This document shows, piece after piece, positions 26,821 to 35,063 of a stretch of DNA of 64,000 bases. Each line of letters opens with the position of its first letter. Within the stretch, counting starts at the first letter, position 1. Made by a program: the position numbers and the translations under genes. The notes under the pieces are model-generated. The model was not told the DNA's origin and searched no databases. It saw nothing but the letters and a program-made list of their open reading frames with translations. Where the stretch lies: NCBI RefSeq assembly GCF_014651615.1, contig NZ_BMXF01000003.1:682001-746000 (forward strand). Reading direction: 5' to 3'. The stretch comes from Persicitalea jodogahamensis. GTDB lineage: Bacteria > Bacteroidota > Bacteroidia > Cytophagales > Spirosomataceae.

Positions 26821-27168
26821 ATGAAAACGACTCTTTTTTCCATTCTCTTCGCCTTCACTTTATCATTTGGTTTTGCCCAGACGGGTGACAAGGAGGTGAA
26901 GATCAAAACATCGGCAATCTGTGAAATGTGCAAGGAAAGGCTGGAACGTAACCTGGGTTTGTCGAAAGGCGTAAAGTATGCCAATCTTGACCTGACCGAC
27001 AAGGTGATGACCATAAAGTACAACCCAAAGAAAACCAATGTTGCCTCTATTAAGGAGACTATCGTAAATACGGGTTATGACGCAGACGAAGCTGTTGCCG
27101 ACCAGAAGGCGCACGACAAATTGCCCGATTGCTGCCAGAAAACGGCCGCACCGCACAGCGACATGTAA
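26821..27168 (+). CDS. Exported HMA-domain protein
   Basis: A 115-residue protein with a signal peptide (TTLFSILFAFTLSFGFAQ, cleavage near residue 20) followed by an HMA domain: VKIKTSAICEMCKERLERNL with Cys34 and Cys37, then TIKYNPKKTNVASIKETI and NTGYDADEA. The tail adds a DCC pair (Cys104-105) and HSDM, further soft-metal ligands. Exported HMA proteins of this type are common in Bacteroidota metal loci; a periplasmic copper carrier between the receptor or efflux system and other proteins is inferred. The signal peptide decides the ATG. A strong terminator follows, closing the island. Confidence 0.85.
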   Translation: MKTTLFSILFAFTLSFGFAQTGDKEVKIKTSAICEMCKERLERNLGLSKGVKYANLDLTDKVMTIKYNPKKTNVASIKETIVNTGYDADEAVADQKAHDKLPDCCQKTAAPHSDM

Positions 27169-27191
27169 ACTAAAATAACTTAATGGAGATC

Positions 27192-27230
27192 AAGCAAACG
27201 GGCAGATTTCACCTGCCCGTTTGCTTTTAT
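27192..27230 (+). terminator. Intrinsic terminator closing the copper island
   Basis: AAGCAAACGGGCAG (27192-27205) pairs perfectly with CTGCCCGTTTGCTT (27213-27226) over a 7-base loop and is followed by TTAT. It lies 23 bases past the HMA gene stop. Confidence 0.85.
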
Positions 27231-27289
27231 AACTGGCCTGCTTTTTGGGTAAAAAGCATTTTGCATAAAAACGAATCTAAAAACCAACT

Positions 27290-28231
27290 ATGAAAGCAGC
27301 GATCATCGAGCATTATGGCTCACCCGAAGAATTTAAAATAAAGGAACTTCCCACGCCGAAGATAGATGAGGGGGAAATCCTGATACGCAACCGGGCTTCA
27401 TCGGTTAATCCTATTGATACGATTGTACGAAAGGGAACGGTGAAACTCGTTTCCGGGCTCATCGGAGACCAGCTTTTGGGTAGTGATTTCAGTGGCACCG
27501 TACTGGCTTCCAAAAGCGAAAGGTTCAAAGTAGGCGATGAAGTGTTCGGCTTAAACAGCGCACTGAAAGGCGGCTCTTACGCCCAGGAAATCGTAGCTGA
27601 TGCACAGCAGGCAGCGATCAAACCTGCTGGATTGAGTTTTGCCGAAGCGGCCTCACTGCCATTGGTGGGTCTGACGGCCTGGCAGGGCATGGTCAAGGAT
27701 GGCAAGATGAAATCAGGCGACAGGGTACTTATAACCGGCTGCACGGGTGGCGTAGGGTATGTGGCTGTTCAGATTGCCAAGGCATTGGGGGCGCATGTGA
27801 CAGGTACCTGCAGCGCCAAACATCTGGAATTCGCCAAGTCGCTGGGGACAGATGAGTTGATTGCCTATGATCAGGCCGAGATTCCCAAGGACCGGAAATT
27901 TGATTTGATTTTCGATGCCAGCGGTCACTATACGATCAGCGATATGAAAGAAAACCTGACGGACGACGCCATGTTTGTTTCCACGAAAGGTGGTGCCGAT
28001 GGCTTCAAAGGAGCGTTGGATGCTGCTACCGACCTGCTTTTTCAAAAGCGGATGAAAATAGTGAAAATGAACCCCAATGCTCACGATCTGGAAAAACTGG
28101 CCGAACTGGTGAACAGTGGGAAGCTTACAACGCACATCGCCCAATCATTTCCGCTGGAACAAATTGCGGCCGCACACCGTATGCTGGAGGACGAAAGCTT
28201 TAAGGGCAAAATTACAATCCACATTGACTGA
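27290..28231 (+). CDS. Quinone-oxidoreductase-like MDR dehydrogenase
   Basis: A 313-residue medium-chain dehydrogenase/reductase. Seen: an N-terminal GroES-like domain, LLGSDFSGTV, the nucleotide-binding loop TGCTGGVGYVAVQIAKALG (about 150-168) and a C-terminal substrate lobe. Cysteines that bind catalytic and structural zinc in alcohol dehydrogenases are absent, so it belongs to the zinc-free quinone oxidoreductase / zeta-crystallin branch, which is usually NADPH-dependent. The substrate is unknown, perhaps quinones or enones in oxidative stress (inference). It stands alone, converging on the nucleoside hydrolase gene with an 8-base gap. Confidence 0.88.
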   Translation: MKAAIIEHYGSPEEFKIKELPTPKIDEGEILIRNRASSVNPIDTIVRKGTVKLVSGLIGDQLLGSDFSGTVLASKSERFKVGDEVFGLNSALKGGSYAQEIVADAQQAAIKPAGLSFAEAASLPLVGLTAWQGMVKDGKMKSGDRVLITGCTGGVGYVAVQIAKALGAHVTGTCSAKHLEFAKSLGTDELIAYDQAEIPKDRKFDLIFDASGHYTISDMKENLTDDAMFVSTKGGADGFKGALDAATDLLFQKRMKIVKMNPNAHDLEKLAELVNSGKLTTHIAQSFPLEQIAAAHRMLEDESFKGKITIHID

Positions 28232-28239
28232 GGAGTTGG

Positions 28240-29217
28240 TCATTTGCTCAGGGATATTACCAAATCATCCATAATTTTTGCGAGAGCGTCGGGGTCGGCG
28301 CTCTCTTTGATTTTGACAAAAGTGTGATTTTTGCCGATGGGCCTTTTTCCTGCGTTCCAGACATTGCTGCCATCAGCGGCCACACTTACGTACCCATCGC
28401 TGACAAAATCAAAGTACCTCCCGGAAGTTGCATTATCCAGCAGCAGGACTGCCACCTGATCCCAGGCAGGTCGGCCAGCGAAATTATTATAAAGCTGGTA
28501 GGCCAGGTACACCGGATTGTTTTGCAGTAGGTGGGCTTTCAGGTACCCGCCACCTGTCAGGATTTTATTTCCGACCTCCCAGCCACAGAAAACTACCTCT
28601 TTTGTCCAGTGATCCAGACAATACACGGTGGATGCGGGGTCGGGGCGGTAAAAATTCGCCTCCTTGCCTTCGGGGTATTGGCCACCCATGCAAATCCATT
28701 TCGCCACTTTTCTCTGTACTAATTCCTGACCACTTAATGGAGAAACTGCGTCGCCAGCCGACCGCAGCAAATTCATCAGGCTGGTCAGGTGACCAATGGT
28801 AACGATTGTCACCGAACCATCGGGGCTGTCGGCCAGCAATTTACGATAGAGCGTGGCCGATTCGGTCGTTTGTTCGAGGTGGGTCAGGTCGTGCGGGAAT
28901 TTATCGGAGACCTGTCTGGTGTATTTGGAAAAATTTCGGAGTTTTTCCTGGCTCTTCAAAAAACCAATCGGCAGATTCTCTTGACCGTAGAAGGTGTTGA
29001 TGGCATCTGTACAGGAAAAAGAGGCGCTGTCGTCGCTGGTTACCACTACCCCCAGCAGGTTCACCAGTCCCGTCCGTTGGTAGGCATGGAGCATGGCCAG
29101 GGCCTGCACGTCATCCACATCGGAATCAATATCGGCGTCGAGGATAACACGCGTTTGAGCAAAACTACAAACAGAACAAAGCAATGCCCAGAATAGAATC
29201 AGGTACTTTCCTGCCAT
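28240..29217 (-). CDS. Exported nucleoside hydrolase
   Basis: A 325-residue protein of the inosine-uridine-preferring nucleoside hydrolase family. Seen: a signal peptide (LILFWALLCSVCSFAQ), then DADIDSDVDDVQALAM, the DxDxxxDD calcium site that defines the family, and a C-terminal GGGYLKAHLL, WDQVAVLLL region that supplies further active-site residues. Export suggests salvage of nucleosides or related N-glycosides from outside (inference). Its ATG overlaps the stop of the sulfatase gene by one base (TAATG), so translation is probably coupled, and it is the last gene of a five-gene run. Confidence 0.9.
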   Translation of the reverse strand: MAGKYLILFWALLCSVCSFAQTRVILDADIDSDVDDVQALAMLHAYQRTGLVNLLGVVVTSDDSASFSCTDAINTFYGQENLPIGFLKSQEKLRNFSKYTRQVSDKFPHDLTHLEQTTESATLYRKLLADSPDGSVTIVTIGHLTSLMNLLRSAGDAVSPLSGQELVQRKVAKWICMGGQYPEGKEANFYRPDPASTVYCLDHWTKEVVFCGWEVGNKILTGGGYLKAHLLQNNPVYLAYQLYNNFAGRPAWDQVAVLLLDNATSGRYFDFVSDGYVSVAADGSNVWNAGKRPIGKNHTFVKIKESADPDALAKIMDDLVISLSK

Positions 29218-30854
29218 TATTTCCTGGCTTTCGACCGCTGGATGTAGAAATCGTCCAACTCCCTTGAATCTTTATACTTCACCCTCAGGGCTTCCAAGTC
29301 TTTATGCAGCCTGGCCCGCACGTCGGCGTAGGCAGGGTCGTCATAGACATTTTTCATTTCCTGCGGGTCCTTTTGGCGGTCATACAGTTCCCGCTCGTCT
29401 ATGTCGTAATAAAAGTGAATGAGTTTGTACTGTTCGGTCACTATGGCGTAGTGTCGCTTCACCGCATGTTCAGCGGGATATTCGTAGTAATGATAGTAAG
29501 CTGCGTCTCGGAAATTGGCAGTTTTTCCCCGGAAAAGCGGAATCAAACTCTCGCCCTGCATGTCGGCGGGTACTTTCACGCCTGCCGCGTTAAGAAAGGT
29601 AGGCGCAAAGTCGAGGTTTTGCACCATTTGAGAGTTGACACTGCCCGGCTCGATAACGCCCGGCCACTTGATCAGCAAAGGCGTGCGAAAGGATTCTTCG
29701 TACACGAATCGCTTGTCGAACCAGCCATGCTCACCGAGGTAGAATCCCTGATCGGAGGTATAAACGACGATGGTATTTTTGTCAAGGCCGCTCTCTTTCA
29801 AGTAATCCAGTACCCGTCCGACGCCCTCGTCCACGGCGGCGATAGTACCCAGATAATCCTGCATATAGCGTTGGTAGCGCCAGCGCATGAGGGCTTTATC
29901 CGACATTTTGGGATAATCTTTCTCGAAGTCAGTACTGATGGGTTGGTAGTATTTATCCCATTCGGCCCGCTGGCTGGCATCCAATCGACCCATATAACTC
30001 TTGTAGGCGTTCGGTAGCTCGACTGGCGTTTTATCCAACCCGGTTGCCTTGGCCGTTTCCGGAAAAAGCTTGGAATCGTACGACCAGTACATATGCTTCA
30101 TGATATTCATTTCGGCGGTTTTGGCGGCGGTGCCCCGGCCCTCGTAATCGTCGAAAAGCGTCTCGGGTTCGGGGAAAGTGCGGGCGGTGTACTCGGGCAG
30201 GTGCCGCAGGGCGGGCATCCAGGCGCGGTGCGGTGCCTTGTGCAGGTACATGACCATGAAGGGCTTTCCCTCTTCCCGCTCTGTCTTCAGCCAGTTCAGC
30301 GTCATATCCGTAATCAGGTCAGTCACGTAGCCTTTCAGGTTAATTTTACCCTCTTTTTTGCTGATAAAATCGGGGTTGTAGTACTCGCCCTGTCCCGGCA
30401 AAATCTTGAATTCATCAAAGCCCTTGGGATTGTTGCCAAAGTGCAGTTTGCCGAACATGGCCGTTTGGTAGCCCGCATTTTGCAACAACTGCGGAAAAGT
30501 CATTTGTGTCGTATCAAAGGGCGCAAGGTTGTCGATTTTGCCATTCAGGTGGCTGTGCTTCCCCGTCAGGATCACGGCGCGGGAAGGCGCGCAAATGGAA
30601 TTGGTTACGCTGGCATTAGTGAACTTCATACCCTCATGGGCAATGCGGTCGATATTGGGCGTCTGAATCAGCTTGTCGTTGTACGCGCTGATGGCCTGGT
30701 AGGCATGGTCGTCCGACATGATGAAAAGGATGTTGGGCCTGCCGGATGTTCGACTTGGCGTGCCGGAGTGGCTGTTTCCTTGCCGGTTGCAGGAAAGCAT
30801 CAGCGACACCAGCAGCGCCGGAACTGCCAGGATAAACAGGGCTTTTTTCTTCAT
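29217..30854 (-). CDS. Sulfatase lipoprotein
   Basis: A 545-residue type I sulfatase that hydrolyses sulfate esters. Seen: the metal-binding start PNILFIMSDDH, the signature CAPSRAVILTGKH with Cys88 as the formylglycine precursor, TVVYTSDQGFYLGEHGW and PLLIKWPG. A signal peptide with lipobox-like LMLSC (Cys22) predicts a lipoprotein. Maturation needs a formylglycine-generating enzyme or anaerobic SME, not encoded in this window. The likely substrate is a sulfated polysaccharide or sulfolipid (inference). It is 9 bases downstream of the glycerophosphodiesterase gene and overlaps the nucleoside hydrolase start. Confidence 0.93.
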   Translation of the reverse strand: MKKKALFILAVPALLVSLMLSCNRQGNSHSGTPSRTSGRPNILFIMSDDHAYQAISAYNDKLIQTPNIDRIAHEGMKFTNASVTNSICAPSRAVILTGKHSHLNGKIDNLAPFDTTQMTFPQLLQNAGYQTAMFGKLHFGNNPKGFDEFKILPGQGEYYNPDFISKKEGKINLKGYVTDLITDMTLNWLKTEREEGKPFMVMYLHKAPHRAWMPALRHLPEYTARTFPEPETLFDDYEGRGTAAKTAEMNIMKHMYWSYDSKLFPETAKATGLDKTPVELPNAYKSYMGRLDASQRAEWDKYYQPISTDFEKDYPKMSDKALMRWRYQRYMQDYLGTIAAVDEGVGRVLDYLKESGLDKNTIVVYTSDQGFYLGEHGWFDKRFVYEESFRTPLLIKWPGVIEPGSVNSQMVQNLDFAPTFLNAAGVKVPADMQGESLIPLFRGKTANFRDAAYYHYYEYPAEHAVKRHYAIVTEQYKLIHFYYDIDERELYDRQKDPQEMKNVYDDPAYADVRARLHKDLEALRVKYKDSRELDDFYIQRSKARK

Positions 30855-30863
30855 AGCCTAAAC

Positions 30864-31694
30864 TTAGCGGGTTGTGTTTTTATGTATTCTGATCCGTTCC
30901 AGCAGCAGTTCAGGCTCGTTGGTAGTGATGTACTCAAATCCCTGGGCCAACAACCGATCCATATCGGCGACCTCATTGACGGTCCAGGCATTTAGCACAA
31001 TCCCGTTTTCTTTGGCTTGAGCAACCCATTCGGGATGCTTTTTGAACACTGAGAAGTGGTAGTCCGCGCCCTGAATGCCTGCCGCACGCAGTTCTTCGGG
31101 TGATTTATCGCCGTTGAGGTACTGGGCGGGTACTTCCGGGACCAGGGAATGGATGTGCAGGATCATGTCATAATCGAACGTGATGTAAACGACTCTGTCT
31201 TGCGCTCCCAACTCCTGAATAAGCTTTACGGCTCGCCCGGCGACAGCTTTTCCTCGCTCCTTGCTTACCGTCGATGGCTTGATTTCACAAACCAGTCGTG
31301 TCGATGAATTGTCACGCATTCCCGCTTGAATGTACTCCCGCAGTGTGGGTAGTTTCTCACCGTTGGAGAGTTTGAAGGTCAGAAGGTCGGCGTAGTTGGT
31401 TTGCTCAATGGCCAGTTTGTTGAAGTGGGCGTCGTGATTGACAACCAGCGAATCGTCAGCCGTCATCCATACGTCGAATTCAGCCCCGGTACAGCCCAGG
31501 GCGATGGCCTGCCGCAGGGCGGCGATGGAGTTTTCCGGAAGATTATTCATTTTCCAGGCACCGCGGTGGGCTACTACCACATTGTCGGCAAAAGAGTCAC
31601 CACGGCGAGAAACCATACATGAAGTGGAAATCATCAATAGAAGTAGGAAAGTAAGCCAGCGCATAGAATAGGGGATCGAATTTCTAGAAACCAT
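30864..31694 (-). CDS. Glycerophosphodiester phosphodiesterase lipoprotein
   Basis: A 276-residue enzyme of the GDPD family that hydrolyses glycerophosphodiesters to glycerol-3-phosphate and an alcohol. Seen: VVAHRGAWKMNNLPENSI (catalytic His and PEN), AEFDVWMTADDSLVVNHD (metal ligands E, D and a second catalytic His), LVCEIKPS, and AWTVNEVADMDRLL near the end. A signal peptide with lipobox MISTSC predicts a lipoprotein. The ATG at 31694 overlaps the toxin stop (TAATG); an ATG at 31664 gives a more normal signal peptide, so either start is possible. The gene links the toxin-antitoxin pair to the sulfatase and nucleoside hydrolase. Confidence 0.9.
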   Translation of the reverse strand: MVSRNSIPYSMRWLTFLLLLMISTSCMVSRRGDSFADNVVVAHRGAWKMNNLPENSIAALRQAIALGCTGAEFDVWMTADDSLVVNHDAHFNKLAIEQTNYADLLTFKLSNGEKLPTLREYIQAGMRDNSSTRLVCEIKPSTVSKERGKAVAGRAVKLIQELGAQDRVVYITFDYDMILHIHSLVPEVPAQYLNGDKSPEELRAAGIQGADYHFSVFKKHPEWVAQAKENGIVLNAWTVNEVADMDRLLAQGFEYITTNEPELLLERIRIHKNTTR

Positions 31695-32023
31695 TAATCG
31701 TCAATTTCCAACAGGAGGGTATCAAGTTCGCCTTCGTTGAGATTGGACTTGGTACTTTTATCATAAATGGACAGCAGAAACACCGTGTCGTCCACTATTT
31801 GGACATGGGTAATTATCCTGGCCCCACCAGACTTTCCTTTATTTTTGCTGGAAATGGCAAGACGGACTTTAAAACAATTTTTGCCGAGAGGTGTACCTTG
31901 GGTTGGTTTTTCTAAAAGAGTCCTTCGCAGTATCAAAATATCGTCCGTTAAGGACCGGTATTTTTTTAGCAATTTTCTAAACTGCTTTTGAAAGGTTGGT
32001 GTAGGTCGGATATTATAACTCAT
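31694..32023 (-). CDS. RelE/ParE-type toxin
   Basis: A 109-residue basic protein with the RelE/ParE pattern: SYNIRPTPTFQKQFRKLLKKYRSL, GTPLGKNCFKVRLAISSKNKGK and ARIITHVQIVDDTVFLLSIYDKS (the last strand is typical). RelE members cut mRNA in the ribosome; ParE members inhibit gyrase. Which applies cannot be told from this sequence. It overlaps the antitoxin gene by 11 bases, typical of type II modules. Its stop overlaps the phosphodiesterase start, so it leads directly into metabolic genes. Confidence 0.8.
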   Translation of the reverse strand: MSYNIRPTPTFQKQFRKLLKKYRSLTDDILILRRTLLEKPTQGTPLGKNCFKVRLAISSKNKGKSGGARIITHVQIVDDTVFLLSIYDKSTKSNLNEGELDTLLLEIDD

Positions 32024-32276
32024 TCAAAAACTCATCTAAGGTAGGTAGCTTCAGCTTTCCTTTTTTCGCTAGGTTGACCTCCCTAACTGCCTGTTTCATT
32101 TCTGCCACGAGCTGTTCCTGTGTGGGTTCGCCCTCCACGTCTTGTTCGTCTTCTGCATTATCCCTGAGCAAAAGGTTGGCCAGCGTCGTACGATCTTGCT
32201 CGGGTAGTTGTTCCCGAATCAACTCGGCCAGTTCGTGAATCGATAGCGGAATATTGAAATTCAAAGTAGCTTCCAT
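32013..32276 (-). CDS. Putative type II antitoxin
   Basis: An 87-residue acidic protein with no recognised DNA-binding motif. Seen: a helical N-terminal part (LSIHELAELIREQLPEQ, RTTLANLLL), a low-complexity acidic middle (DNAEDEQDVEGEP) and a helical tail (QAVREVNLAKKGKLKLPTL, DEFLNEL). Gene order (antitoxin first), overlap with a RelE-like gene and acidic composition support the call; the sequence alone does not. It is divergent from kynU with 50 bases between. Confidence 0.7.
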   Translation of the reverse strand: MEATLNFNIPLSIHELAELIREQLPEQDRTTLANLLLRDNAEDEQDVEGEPTQEQLVAEMKQAVREVNLAKKGKLKLPTLDEFLNEL

Positions 32277-32291
32277 AATTTGTCGTTTTTA

Positions 32292-32299
32292 CAAAAATA
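32292..32299 (-). promoter_or_regulatory. Candidate -7 box of the antitoxin-led run
   Basis: Reads TATTTTTG on the minus strand, an exact TAnnTTTG match, 15 bases upstream of the antitoxin ATG. The -33 element is not clear. Confidence 0.45.
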
Positions 32300-32326
32300 C
32301 AATTTCCGCGCAACTTTTCCCTTTGT

Positions 32327-33598
32327 ATGAATATTCATCAGTCTACCCGTACCTACGCCCAACAGCAGGACCAAACGGACCCGCTCCGTACGTTTCGCGA
32401 GCAATTTTTGATTCCGGAAAAAGATGGACAACCACAACTTTATTTCTGCGGTAATTCATTGGGTCTGCAGCCCAAATCAGCGCGGGAGGCCATCGAGCGA
32501 GAAATGAATGTGTGGCAAAACCACGGCGTAGAAGGCTGGTTTGAAGGTGACCAACCCTGGCTCTATTACCACAAGTACTGCAAGGAAACCTTAGCCGAAA
32601 TTGTGGGAGCAAAGCCATCGGAAGTCTGCCCGATGAATAATCTGACGGTGAATCTGCACCTGATGTTGACGAGTTTTTATCAGCCGAAAGGAGATCGCAC
32701 GAGAATCCTGACGGTAGCCGGTGATTTTCCTTCGGATCAGTACGCGCTTGAAACGCACGTCAGAAGTCGGGGCCTCGACCCATCGGAAGTTATCTTAGCG
32801 GTGAAACCTCAGGAAGGCGAATACACGCTGCAAACGGAGGCCATTCTCAATGCGATTCGGGAGAATGAAAGATCGCTTGCGTTGGTGATGATGAGCGGCC
32901 TTCATTACTACACCGGTCAGGTGTTCAACATGAAAGCCATCGCCGCCGAGGCCCAAAAATGGGGAATCAGGGTAGGGTTTGATCTGGCTCACGCCGCAGG
33001 CAATGCGCCGCTGCACTTGCACGATTGGGGCGTGGATTTTGCGGTTTGGTGCAGCTACAAGTACCTCAATTCCGGGCCGGGCGGCGTGTCGGGTAGCTTC
33101 GTCCACGAGAAAAACCACGATGCCAATTTGCCAAGATTGGCGGGGTGGTGGGGCTACGACGAAGACCGCCGCTTCGAGATGACTCCTGGCTTTGTTCCCA
33201 TGCCCGGAGCCGACGGCTGGCAACTCAGCACACCCACCATTCTGGCGCTGGCTGTCCACCGGGCATCGCTGGCGATTTTTGCCGAGGCGGGCATGAGAAA
33301 TCTGCGGAATAAAAGTGTTAAGCTAACGGGCTACCTGGAATTCCTGCTAAAAGGAATCAACGGAGAGTTTGACAATCCCATCACGATCATGACGCCCACC
33401 GAACCCGAAGCGCGAGGCTGCCAATTGTCCTTGCTAGTCAGGAAAGACGGAAAAAAACTCTTCGATGATTTGACCCAAAATCAAATCATCGGCGACTGGC
33501 GCGAACCGAATTGCATCCGCCTGGCCCCGACGCCGCTGTACAATACGTTTGAGGAAGTCTGGCAGGTAGGAGAGGTGATCAGAGAATTTTATCAATAA
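32327..33598 (+). CDS. kynU: Kynureninase
   Basis: A 423-residue PLP enzyme of normal kynureninase length that converts kynurenine to anthranilate and alanine, or 3-hydroxykynurenine to 3-hydroxyanthranilate. Seen: an N-terminal CGNSLGLQPKSA, NNLTVNLHLMLTSFY, the cofactor-binding aspartate in GFDLAHAAGNAPL, PLP lysine Lys245 in CSYKYLNSGPGG, and the C-terminal GDWREPNCIRLAPTPLYN. No other tryptophan-breakdown gene is adjacent. It converges on the isomerase-like gene with a 12-base gap. Confidence 0.95.
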   Translation: MNIHQSTRTYAQQQDQTDPLRTFREQFLIPEKDGQPQLYFCGNSLGLQPKSAREAIEREMNVWQNHGVEGWFEGDQPWLYYHKYCKETLAEIVGAKPSEVCPMNNLTVNLHLMLTSFYQPKGDRTRILTVAGDFPSDQYALETHVRSRGLDPSEVILAVKPQEGEYTLQTEAILNAIRENERSLALVMMSGLHYYTGQVFNMKAIAAEAQKWGIRVGFDLAHAAGNAPLHLHDWGVDFAVWCSYKYLNSGPGGVSGSFVHEKNHDANLPRLAGWWGYDEDRRFEMTPGFVPMPGADGWQLSTPTILALAVHRASLAIFAEAGMRNLRNKSVKLTGYLEFLLKGINGEFDNPITIMTPTEPEARGCQLSLLVRKDGKKLFDDLTQNQIIGDWREPNCIRLAPTPLYNTFEEVWQVGEVIREFYQ

Positions 33599-33610
33599 GT
33601 TGAAAATCAA

Positions 33611-34510
33611 CTACCTTTTCACTCCCCGCAAAAAGGCGATACTAATGGGTACTTGAGTTGAAATGCTTGGGCTTTCGTCCTCGATGTAGTAGTATTTAAT
33701 GCTGCTCTTGTCGGCCGCTCTCAGAATTTCGGGCAGGTTCAGTTGTCCGGTACCCAGCGCTACGTCGTTCTGGACGGGGGTGCCACCCGACAGGTTCCCT
33801 TCTACGCCTTTGCGCAGGTCCTTTACGTGCATGAGCTTGAAGCGGTTAGGGTATCTTTTCAGGATTTCGGCCGGGTTCTGACCGGGGAAGAACGTCCAGA
33901 GAATATCCATTTCAAAGCTGACGTACTTTTGGTCGGTTTTCTGGACGATGTAGTCGAACAGCGTTTTTTCGCTGCCGCCCTTTACTTCCGACCCGACTTC
34001 GGCGGGTACGGGCTGAAACTCGTAGCCGTGGTTATGATAGCAGAAGGTGAGGCCATAATTTTCTTTCAGCGTCTTGCCAAATTTATTAAAATCGTCCACG
34101 GTCTTTTTGGCCATGTCCAGTGTGAAATCGCCCTGATGAGGTACCCACGCGACCCGAACGAACTCCGCACCCAGGGTTTTGGCGTTGGTGCCTACCTCCG
34201 CAATTTTGTTTTCCAGATCGGGATAGCCGACTCCGAACGAAGTACACTTCATGCCACGCTCGTCCAGCAAAGCCCTGATTTCTCTAGCGGTCCGCTTAAA
34301 AAGATTCGAGAACTCGATGTTGGTAATGCCCAGCGCTTTGATTGTATCCAGCGTAGCGCCGACGTCTTTCGAAAAACTGTTGCGGTAGGTATAAGACACC
34401 ATGCCGAGTTTGTCCTGATCGGTAGTAGGAAACAGCGATTTACCCTTCTGGGCGAAGGTACTTGCGGTGCCAAGCGCCAGCAAAAGGGTCAGGGTGATTA
34501 GCTTTTTCAT
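33611..34510 (-). CDS. Exported sugar phosphate isomerase/epimerase-like TIM barrel
   Basis: A 299-residue protein of the xylose-isomerase-like TIM-barrel group (IolE/AP-endonuclease family 2 fold). Seen: a signal peptide (ITLTLLLALGTASTFAQ), LGMVSYTYRNSF, LTFCYHNHGYEF (metal-binding His region), VSFEMDILWTFFPGQNPAEI and KLMHVKDL. Exported members are frequent in Cytophagales and Planctomycetes, often with oxidoreductases that act on sugars outside the cytoplasm. The reaction is unknown. No partner oxidoreductase is adjacent. Confidence 0.85.
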   Translation of the reverse strand: MKKLITLTLLLALGTASTFAQKGKSLFPTTDQDKLGMVSYTYRNSFSKDVGATLDTIKALGITNIEFSNLFKRTAREIRALLDERGMKCTSFGVGYPDLENKIAEVGTNAKTLGAEFVRVAWVPHQGDFTLDMAKKTVDDFNKFGKTLKENYGLTFCYHNHGYEFQPVPAEVGSEVKGGSEKTLFDYIVQKTDQKYVSFEMDILWTFFPGQNPAEILKRYPNRFKLMHVKDLRKGVEGNLSGGTPVQNDVALGTGQLNLPEILRAADKSSIKYYYIEDESPSISTQVPISIAFLRGVKR

Positions 34511-34597
34511 GTAGGAGTTAAAATAATAATTTCAAGTAATGGGTGAGCCTTCACGCAAAAGAAAAGTGATTTGCATTTCTCCTTCTTGGCAAGGTCG

Positions 34598-35059
34598 CTA
34601 GCCACGAAATCTTTTACAGGGTACTTTCTCGAAAGTCGTTCCCGATCCGAAATCCAGCGTTGAGGTACTTTTGAATACCATCTTACCGTCCCGTTCTTCC
34701 GCATCGCCGTAGCCTTCCACGAAACCCTCGCCCTTTTTCAGAAAAGCCACCTGCCGCACCGACTCGATGCCTTCGGACATGAAAGTATAATCGGCCAGCA
34801 GCGTGTCGCCGTGCATTTCTCCCATGATGGTGCCGACGTTGTCGTCTTTTTCCAGATGGTTGTAGGTTAGTTCGCCTGTGACCTCTCCATTTTCATTCAC
34901 GATACGCAGCAAAGTACTGTCTCCACCAGTCACGGAGGCGTAGCAAGCCGAAGTTTCGACTACCTCGGTCGTTTGGAGCTGGTCGTCGGTCTGTTCCGTT
35001 TTTTCGGAAGTACAGCCTACTGCCAGCAGGAAGAGGGGGAGCAAGAATTTTGTTTTCAT
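34598..35059 (-). CDS. Hypothetical lipoprotein
   Basis: A 153-residue protein with a lipoprotein signal (LLPLFLLAVGC, Cys16). The mature part has ACYASVTGGDSTLLRIVNEN, GELTYNHLEKDDNVGTIMGE and GDTLLADYTFMSEGIESV, a small beta-rich fold seen in many uncharacterised Bacteroidota lipoproteins. It ends in EKVPCKRF. Function unknown. It starts 4 bases after the lipase gene stop on the same strand, so the two are probably cotranscribed. Confidence 0.75.
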   Translation of the reverse strand: MKTKFLLPLFLLAVGCTSEKTEQTDDQLQTTEVVETSACYASVTGGDSTLLRIVNENGEVTGELTYNHLEKDDNVGTIMGEMHGDTLLADYTFMSEGIESVRQVAFLKKGEGFVEGYGDAEERDGKMVFKSTSTLDFGSGTTFEKVPCKRFRG

Positions 35060-35063
35060 GGGT

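Noticed and set aside
30093-30995. Plus-strand open frame of 300 codons
   Set aside because: It runs opposite the sulfatase and phosphodiesterase genes, both of which have clear motifs.
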